From: Ligustrum vulgare
Lineage: Eukaryota > Streptophyta > Magnoliopsida > Lamiales > Oleaceae
Reading direction: 5' to 3'
Assembly: GCA_963555705.1 (NCBI GenBank)
Contig: OY743182.1
Span: 51,526,592 to 51,590,591 of the forward strand
DNA length: 64,000 nt
Shown: in pieces, positions 57,349 to 64,000 of the stretch
Layout: each line of letters starts with the position of its first letter
Numbering within the stretch: the stretch's first letter is position 1
The notes under the pieces: generated by a model
Told to the model about the DNA's origin: nothing
The model's input: only the letters and a program-made list of their open reading frames with translations
Databases searched by the model: none
Translations under genes and position numbers: made by a program

Positions 57349-58264
57349 TGTTACAACTAATACTGGAATATGTAAATAAGATGTTTTGATTTCAGAAGAA
57401 CAAACAAGAACTGATGAAATTCTAAAAAACAAAATGTGAAACGGAAGCAGGAGCCGAGGCCTGTGCGGGCACAGTTTCCTTAAAACAGATTCGCCCCCTC
57501 ACCAATCCGTGCTTGAGTTGTATGGACGACTGTTTCCCAGGATACAATGGGTACAAGCAGTAGCAAAGCACTATGGAACTGCTCCAACGAACTGAACGGA
57601 TGCCTGAACAATCACCAAACAGAAAGAAAGCTGGGAAGAAGAAGAAATTTGGGACTGTATTCTGGAGTGCAAAACCGTGTGTATTCAGACTGAGGAGCTG
57701 GGGTTAAATAGCAGTGAAGGAGGAGTTACACAATAACTCTCCAATTAACAGAAATTAATTTGGGAGTTAGGAGTTTCAAATTTGAAAAATTAAATTTTTT
57801 TTTTTCAAAACGTGGACCACGCGAGGAGCCAATTTTTTGGTTCATTCGGTTCGACATTCGTGTGCGCAGGTCGCGCCCGCACACAAGTTCAAGGCTCGAA
57901 GGCCAATTCGAACCAAGATTTGCACCCCCCCTGCACGCACGTGGAGAGAGCCTCTATGCTACACATTCTTACAACCTCTCAAAGTGTAAGCATATATAAA
58001 GTGGTTCCAAATTTTGTTTCTTTCCTATGTGGGACAAGTTTTAACTCATTTCCCACCAAAAACCATATTCCACATGGTCCTCTTTGAACTCCAATTTCTC
58101 ATTCATCCGAGCATCAATTTTGGCAAGTGAACATATCATTTCGATGTTCTCACGGAGGAGAACACAACCCAACTTCGATCCTACGCAAAGGTCAAGTGGG
58201 TCCCACCTAAAATTGAGTCCAAAGGCAGCCATTTGCTGCCTAAAAATTCTGCCATTTTCCAACA
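57349..58264 (-). repeat. Copia 3' LTR (916 bp)
   Basis: On the minus strand it starts TGTTGGAAAATGGC and ends GTTGTAACA. It is followed on the coding side by the polypurine tract GTGGGGGAT (58273-58265). Complete at both ends. Confidence 0.9.
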
Positions 58265-58273
58265 ATCCCCCAC
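58265..58273 (-). other. Copia polypurine tract
   Basis: GTGGGGGAT on the minus strand is immediately next to the 3' LTR start, the expected plus-strand priming site. Confidence 0.8.
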
Positions 58274-58852
58274 ATGAATGAAAATTGTGAGAGACAAGAC
58301 AACACAAGACACAATGACTTGGTGATATAGTTCAACAGTTGAAACCTGTATAGGATAGGTAGGTATTACCCTTTGAACCTTCCCTTATGAAAGTATATTT
58401 ACTTTACTAGCTGACCAGTAGACTCGATGTCCTTGAACTGTTCTGCCTTTTGTGTAAATGATGATATACCTTACACAGGATTCTTCCTAACATAGTTCAG
58501 TTCTCATTATTATGTTCGTTTGTGGCCAAGAACATACGCCTGGTTCTGTGAGAGTTTCTAAGAATTTAGCCCAACATAATTCCTTTAGAAGCGGGCCCCA
58601 CTTCTCTCTCACATAGGTGATCTCTTAATTAAGAGTAGCCCGCTCTACTCCGCTCGGATTCCCGACACATAAGAATCATTAAAAGCATATTGCTTATCCT
58701 TCGTTCTTACGGGCATCACTGTTACATCATAGGAATGGGCAAGGGATGTTAACCCCCACAGTGATTCAATTAAGTCTTTACAATTAGGTTGTCCCTTTGA
58801 ACCTAGATCTTGGGATCTCCAGTCAATTAGGTTGGGTTTCCATTGTATTAAC
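58274..58852. other. Copia 3' untranslated region
   Basis: Between the end of the RNase H frame and the polypurine tract. No coding sequence is evident. Confidence 0.6.
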
Positions 58853-59797
58853 TCATTCTTCCAAGGGCTTAAGTCCCATTCCTCTGGATGATTTTGCGAC
58901 TAACTCTCTATTTAACCCTTTGGTTAGCGGATCCGCAATGTTATCTTTTGACTTTACATAGTCAATCGAGATAACTCCAGTTGAGAGTAACTGTCTTATG
59001 GTATTATGTCTACGACGTATGTGTCTAGACTTACCATTGTACATGTTGCTTTGTGCCCTTCCAATCACAGATTGGCTATCACAATGTATGCAAATTGTTG
59101 GCACAGGTTTTGACCATCTTGGAATATCCTCTAAGAAATTGCGTAGCCATTCAGCCTCTTCACCACATTTATCTAGAGCTATAAACTCAGATTCCATGGT
59201 AGATCTTGCAATAACTGTTTGTTTAGAGGATTTCCATGATATGGCTGCACCTCCCAATGTGAACACAAATCCACTAGTAGACTTTGAGTCTTTTATATCA
59301 GATATCCAATTAGCATCACTATATCCTTCAATGACTGCCGGATATCTGGTATAGTGCAGTCCATAATTACGAGTATATCTCAAGTATCTTAGTACTCTTA
59401 CTATTCCTTTCCAGTGGTCAGACCCTCGATTACTAGTATATCTACTCAGCTTACTAACTGCGTAAGCTATATCTGGTCTTGTGCAACTCATTAGGTACAT
59501 AAGACTTCCGATTATTCTAGAGTACTCTACTTGAGAAATACCATCGCCTCTATTTTTCGATAGATGTTGACTTGTATCTATTGGTGTTCTAGCCACGCCA
59601 GTGTCATCATTATTGAATTTTTCCAAAATCTTGTCCACATAATGTGACTGAATTAGAACAAGTCCATCTGATGTTCTTGAAATTTTAACTCCAAGAATTA
59701 CATCAGCTAAACCCATATCCTTCATGTCGAATCTTGAATTCAACATATTTTTAGTAGATTTAATCATCTTATCGTTGCTACCAACATAAAATGACAT
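58853..59797 (-). pseudogene. Copia RT end and RNase H
   Basis: A 314-aa piece begins just after the RT catalytic site with [15 protein letters not shown] and [16 protein letters not shown], then [20 protein letters not shown]. RNase H follows with [20 protein letters not shown] and [12 protein letters not shown]. It ends in TKGLNRELV as usual in plant copia. It is out of frame with the upstream RT piece because of a deletion near 59778-59800. Confidence 0.9.
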
Positions 59798-60383
59798 AAC
59801 CTATTTTTGTGTCTTTGATGTAAACGCATTTGTCACATTCATTGATTTTAAATCCACTTTCCATCATTACTTTGTCAAATTTTTGATGCCATTGTTTTGG
59901 TGCTTGTTTTAAGCCGTATAATGACTTCACCAATTTACACACCTTGTTTTCTTGTCCTGGTGCAGAAAACCCCTCGAGTTGTTCCATGTAAATTTCTTCT
60001 TCTAAATCTCCATTTAGAAAAGCAGTTTTGACATCCATTTGATGTACTTCGAGATTATACAAAGATGCAATCGCTAATATCAATCGAATGGAAGTTATTA
60101 TCGTTACCAGAGAATAAGTGTCAAAATAGTCAAGGCCTTCTCGTTGCCTATAACCTTTAATTGCAAGTCTTGCCTTATACTTATCAATAGTTCCATCTGA
60201 TTTCATTTTCCTTTTGAAAATCCATTTGTACCCTAGTGGTTTGCTTCCCGGGGGAAGATCAACCAGCTCCCATGTATGGTTTTGCAGAATGGAATCTATT
60301 TCACTTTTAATTGCCTCTTTCCATTGAGGTCCTTCAGAAGAGTTTACTGCTTCTTTGAAGCTTTGAGGTTCAGTTTCTAGCAT
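59778..60383 (-). pseudogene. Copia RT N-terminal part, catalytic box lost
   Basis: A 201-aa piece contains WKEAIKSEIDSI, LPPGSKPLGYKWIFKRK, the first catalytic Asp in HQMDVKTAFLNGDL, and SLYGLKQAPKQWHQKF. It ends at GYVILCW followed by a stop. The Tyr-x-Asp-Asp box expected at this point is absent and the next piece starts in another frame, so a short deletion has removed it. Confidence 0.9.
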
Positions 60384-62930
60384 TTATGTCAGAAAATCAG
60401 GACCATAAGACTTTTCTATCCTTTCTCGTTTGCTACGTCTTGGTTCAACCTCAACTTCTTGGTCTTGACTATTCTCAATCATAGTCTCATATGTCCGTTT
60501 AGAAGAGCTTGCTTCAGCTTCTTCATTGGACTTATATGGAAATACATGTTCAAAGAATGACGTATTTCTCGATTCCATTATCGTGTTTTTGTGTATATGA
60601 GAAATTTTAGAATCAAACACAAGAAACCGATAGGCACTACTGTTATGTGCATATCCGATAAATATGCAATCAACAGTTTTTTGTCCTATTTTCACCTTTT
60701 TTGGTGCAGGTACAGCCACTTTGGCAAGACACCCCCACACTCGAAAATATTTGTAGGAAGGCTTTCTTTCTTTCAATAACTCGTAGGGGCTCTTATATTC
60801 TTTCTTTCGGGGCACCTTATTGAAAAGGTAATTAGATGATAACACACCTTCTCCCCACATGTTTTGAGGTAACCCAGAACTCAACAACATTGCATTCATC
60901 ATTTCTTTCAATGTTCTATTTTTTCGTTCAGCAACACCATTTTGTTGAGGTGAATAAGGTGCTGTTGTTTCATGTTTAATTCCATGTTGTGCACAGAATT
61001 CAGCAAATGGTGATTCATATTCACCACCTCTATCACTTCTCAACACTTTGATCTTCTTGTTGAGTTGAATTTCAATTTCATTTTTATAGAGAACAAATTT
61101 CTCTATCGCTTCATCTTTACTTTTAAGCAAATACATAAAACAATATTTTGTGCTATCGTCAATAAAGGTAATAAAATATTTGTTGCCTCCCCTTGTTTGT
61201 ACAGATTTCAAATCACATACATCGGTGTGAATTAAATCAAGCGGTTTAGTTTTTCTTTCAAGGGATTGAAATGATGACCTTGTCAATTTTGCCTCAACAC
61301 AAGTTTCACACTTATGTTTATTATCAATTTGGAATGTAGGTATGCAATTCAAGTTAATTAGTCTACGCAAAGTGTCGTAATTAACATGTCCTAGTCTACC
61401 ATGCCACAAATTGGAAGACTCAAGCAAGTAAACAGAAGAGTTATTCATTTTATTAATTTTTGGCTTAATAGCCATTACATTAAGCTTAAAAAGCCCATCA
61501 CTAACATAACCCTTTCCTACGAACATTCCAGACTTAGACGAAATAACCTTGTCTGACTCAAACACCATGCGGAAGCCATGTTTGTTCAACAGCGAGCCGA
61601 ATACCAAATTCTTGCGAATCTCCGGCACATAGAGCACGTTGTTTAGAGTCAGCTCTTTCCCAGACGTCATCTTTAGAACCACCTTTCCATGGCCCTTGAT
61701 TTCAGAAGTCGCTGAATTTCCCATGTACAGCTTCTCCCCTTCCGCTGCTTCAAAACCACTAAACAACTCCTTGTCAGAGCAAACATGTCGGGTGGCACCG
61801 GTGTCTATCCACCATTCTCTCGGATTTGAACCCACCAGGTTCACTTCAGAAATGACAGCTGCAAGGTTGATGTCAATTACATCTTCAACCATGTTTGCTT
61901 CTTTCTTCTTCTTCGGCAAACGGCACTCCGTAGACTTGTGACCAATTTTGTCACAATTGAAGCATTTTCCTTGAAACTTCTTTTTAGAAATTCCGCCCTT
62001 GGGCCCCAACTTGAGCCCTTTGCTACTAGATGGCCCAGACTTGGTTTTGTTAGGTTTGGAGCTTTGCCCATGCTCCACAACATTTGCTTTAGCCACAACC
62101 GGATTGATCCCTCTTTCAGAACTTTTGTTGTCTTCTTCTATTCGAAGTCTAACAATTAGTTCCTCAACATTCATTTCCTTTCGCTTATGCTTTAGATAGT
62201 TTTTAAAATCCTTCCATGCAGGTGGTAGTTTTTCAATTATACAAGCCACTTGGAAGGACTCGCTCACAACCATTCCCTCGGAATGAATTTCATGCAATAT
62301 CACTTGAAGTTCTTGTACTTGACTGATTACAGGTTTGGAGTCCACCATTTTGTATTCCAAAAAGCGACCAACAAGAAACTTCTTGGCCCCGGCATCCTCG
62401 GTTTTATACTTTTTGTCTAAAGACTCCCATAATTCCTTAGCCGTTTTTATTGTGCAGTATACATTATATAGTGAATCAGCCAAACCGTTCATCACATAAT
62501 TCCGGCACAGGAAATCCGAGTGCTTCCAAGCATCAACTGCACTAACTGCTTGAATGTCTCCTTCACCCTCTTGGAGCACTGGAGCATTTTCAGTCAAGAA
62601 CCTCGCAAGATTCAAGGTGGTCAGGTAGAATAACATCTTTTGCTGCCACCTTTTGAAATTCAGCCCATTGAATTTCTCCGGTTTTTCCCCATGGTTAACT
62701 GGAACAGTCATGGTTGGAGCTGCAGTTTGAGCCACGGTTTGTGTCAAAGCATGACTTGGAAATTTAGCAACAGATTGAGTCACAAAAGGACTTGGCATAG
62801 CCACATTCGAACTTGGCATAGCCACAACAGAACTTGGCATAGCCACAGTCGAGCTTGGCGTAGCCACAGCCTGAGCCACCGTCTGATTTTCAGCAGTAGC
62901 CACATCCATGTTGATTTGTTCGTTTGCCAT
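60384..62930 (-). CDS. Copia gag-protease-integrase, 848 aa, ends at a premature stop
   Basis: The ATG at 62930 opens a gag with VAMPSS repeats (residues 28-46), a gag core of about 80-270 and a CCHC knuckle (C323, C326, H331, C336). The protease has D376 in WIDTGATRH. Integrase has the HHCC domain (H510, H515, C541, C544) and D570, D633 and E668 with SDRGGEY and [12 protein letters not shown]. It ends KSYGPDFLT then TAA directly in frame with the RT piece, so this stop is a nonsense change and not a natural end. Confidence 0.92.
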   Translation of the reverse strand: MANEQINMDVATAENQTVAQAVATPSSTVAMPSSVVAMPSSNVAMPSPFVTQSVAKFPSHALTQTVAQTAAPTMTVPVNHGEKPEKFNGLNFKRWQQKMLFYLTTLNLARFLTENAPVLQEGEGDIQAVSAVDAWKHSDFLCRNYVMNGLADSLYNVYCTIKTAKELWESLDKKYKTEDAGAKKFLVGRFLEYKMVDSKPVISQVQELQVILHEIHSEGMVVSESFQVACIIEKLPPAWKDFKNYLKHKRKEMNVEELIVRLRIEEDNKSSERGINPVVAKANVVEHGQSSKPNKTKSGPSSSKGLKLGPKGGISKKKFQGKCFNCDKIGHKSTECRLPKKKKEANMVEDVIDINLAAVISEVNLVGSNPREWWIDTGATRHVCSDKELFSGFEAAEGEKLYMGNSATSEIKGHGKVVLKMTSGKELTLNNVLYVPEIRKNLVFGSLLNKHGFRMVFESDKVISSKSGMFVGKGYVSDGLFKLNVMAIKPKINKMNNSSVYLLESSNLWHGRLGHVNYDTLRRLINLNCIPTFQIDNKHKCETCVEAKLTRSSFQSLERKTKPLDLIHTDVCDLKSVQTRGGNKYFITFIDDSTKYCFMYLLKSKDEAIEKFVLYKNEIEIQLNKKIKVLRSDRGGEYESPFAEFCAQHGIKHETTAPYSPQQNGVAERKNRTLKEMMNAMLLSSGLPQNMWGEGVLSSNYLFNKVPRKKEYKSPYELLKERKPSYKYFRVWGCLAKVAVPAPKKVKIGQKTVDCIFIGYAHNSSAYRFLVFDSKISHIHKNTIMESRNTSFFEHVFPYKSNEEAEASSSKRTYETMIENSQDQEVEVEPRRSKRERIEKSYGPDFLT

Positions 62931-63053
62931 TACTGAAAATTCAACAAAATATATAAGTTATCTCAAAAGGAATATGATTTCGCAAAATCCGGAAAAATTC
63001 TTGTCTGTTCTTTCAGAATCTGTTTTGAAAAATTTTAGAATCTGTTTTAAGCT
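62931..63053 (-). other. Copia leader, no canonical primer-binding site
   Basis: On the minus strand the LTR end GTTGTAACA is followed by AGCTTAAAACAGATTC, not by the usual TGGTATCAGAGC. A CAGATTCT repeat occurs twice. Priming may use another tRNA or an internal tRNA part, or the site may be mutated. Confidence 0.55.
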
Positions 63054-63663
63054 TGTTACAACTAATACTGGAATATGTAAATAAGATGTTTTGATTTCAG
63101 AAGAACAAACAAGAACTGATGAAATTCTAAAAAACAAAATGTAAAACGGAAGCAGGAGCCGAGGCCTGTGCGGGCACAGTTTCCTTAAAACAGATTCGCC
63201 CCCTCACCAATCCGTGCTTGAGTTGTATGGACGACTGTTTCCCAGGATACAACGGGTACAAGCAGTAGCAAAGCACTATGGAACTGCTCCAACGAACTGA
63301 ACGAATGCCTGAACAATCACCAAACAGAAAGAAAGCTGGGAAGAAGAAGAAATCTGGGACTGTATTCTGGAGTGCAAAACCGTGTGTATTCAGACTGAGG
63401 AGGAGCTGGGATTAAATAGCAGTGAAGGAGGTGTTACACAATAACTCTCCAATTAACAGAAATTAATTTGGGAGTTAGGAGTTTCAAATTTGAAAAATTA
63501 ATTTTTTTTTTTCAAAACGTGGACCACGCGAGGAGCCAATTTTTTGGTTCATTCGGTTCGACATTCGTGTGCGCAGGTCGCGCCCGCACACAAGTTCAAG
63601 GCTCGAAAGCCAATTCGAACCAAGATTTGCACCCCCCCCCCCTGCGCGCACGTGGAGAGAGCC
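63054..63663 (-). repeat. Copia 5' LTR, interrupted
   Basis: Matches 57349-57953 from the LTR end inward. The match stops at GAGAGAGCCT near 63663, so about 305 bases of the LTR start are missing from this window. Confidence 0.85.
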
Positions 63664-64000
63664 TTTGATGCGAACCCCTTCGGTGCGTTGACCGAAAATT
63701 CCCACAACAATTTTAATACCAACCCAAGAAAGCTAAAGTGGTAAATAAATGGATAAACACCTTAACCCAAGTTTAAATCTAACCCAAAATTCAAGGATTA
63801 ATAAACCCTAGCCCAATGGAGAGATTAAAACAAATTCCAAGGTGGCGGAAAATAAACAACAACACAAGAATAATAATACTCAAGATAAAGTTGATTAAAT
63901 TCCAAGAAGATACAAGATCAAAAAGGTTTAACCTTACCTCAAGAAGGGGGACTTCAAGCCCTAGCTCTCAAGAGCTCTCTAATGAACAAACCAAGTTAAG
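63664..64000. mobile_element. Start of another insertion in the copia LTR
   Basis: The new sequence begins at or near TGATGCGAACCCC, right where LTR homology stops. A TG start suggests an LTR element. It continues past the window, so neither class nor target duplication can be confirmed. No gene is recognised. Confidence 0.45.

Larger units (their letters stand above)
57349..63663 (-). mobile_element. Ty1/copia retrotransposon, nearly complete, broken
   Basis: Lies on the minus strand. The 3' LTR is 57349-58264, the 5' LTR is 63054 to at least 63663 and then cut. The gag-protease-integrase-RT-RNase H order with integrase before RT identifies Ty1/copia. The LTRs differ at roughly ten positions in about 610 compared bases, so insertion is recent relative to the other elements. 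A stop at 60384-60386 and a deletion in RT inactivate it. It is inserted at the upstream edge of viral copy B. Confidence 0.93.

Noticed and set aside
57349..63663. Autonomous active copia element
   Set aside because: A nonsense codon after integrase and loss of the RT catalytic box prevent a functional polyprotein.

Overview
This is a gene-poor, AT-rich, repeat-dense stretch of a plant nuclear genome, almost certainly a flowering plant and probably a eudicot. The evidence is a plant-type DC1 zinc-finger gene with a 5' UTR intron, plant LTR retrotransposons primed by initiator tRNA-Met, CACTA, Mutator-like and Tourist transposons, plant LINE and SINE pieces, a plastid rRNA fragment, and two integrated pararetroviruses (Caulimoviridae). 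The species cannot be named from the sequence.

Layout. 1-3000: old dispersed repeats. 3022-4500: the only host gene that looks intact, a DC1-domain protein, with a duplicated proximal promoter and a G-quadruplex-capable 3' UTR. 5090-7660: first copy of a triplicated segment plus Tourist-like MITEs. 7977-11058: a complete non-autonomous LTR retrotransposon with a 5-bp TSD. 12035-14500: CACTA end, LINE fragment and second copy of the segment. 14505-22290: heavily decayed Caulimoviridae remnant on the minus strand, interrupted by a 958-bp solo LTR and another repeat. 22886-30310: a 7.4-kb CACTA element that contains remorin exon fragments and a 1.7-kb foldback. 31262-36921: further CACTA ends, a Tourist-like element with tandem repeats, a CACTA MITE, minisatellite-like DNA and a SINE with a 19-bp TSD. 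37095-40030: LINE pol 3' end containing a nuclear plastid (rrn16) fragment, then the third copy of the segment. 40590-41815: a 1.2-kb solo LTR. 41835-43904: a Pack-MULE-like element with an enolase exon. 44006-45637: a MITE split by a 1440-bp long-TIR MULE. 46265-49240: an orphan copy of a DC1-type promoter, LINE ORF1 remains and an unclassified repeat. 50200-57348: a better preserved pararetrovirus copy on the minus strand (movement protein, coat protein, CCHC/protease/RT/RNase H, and a downstream ORF). 57349-63663: a young but broken Ty1/copia element on the minus strand. 63664-64000: start of another insertion.

How it fits together. The window is a record of nested insertions. Exact target-site duplications can be read for nine or more elements, and host gene pieces (remorin, enolase) and plastid DNA have been caught inside mobile DNA. 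The two viral copies belong to clearly different Caulimoviridae types. Both are inactivated by stops, frameshifts or insertions, although the second keeps an uninterrupted 999-codon protease-RT-RNase H frame. No complete autonomous transposon was found.
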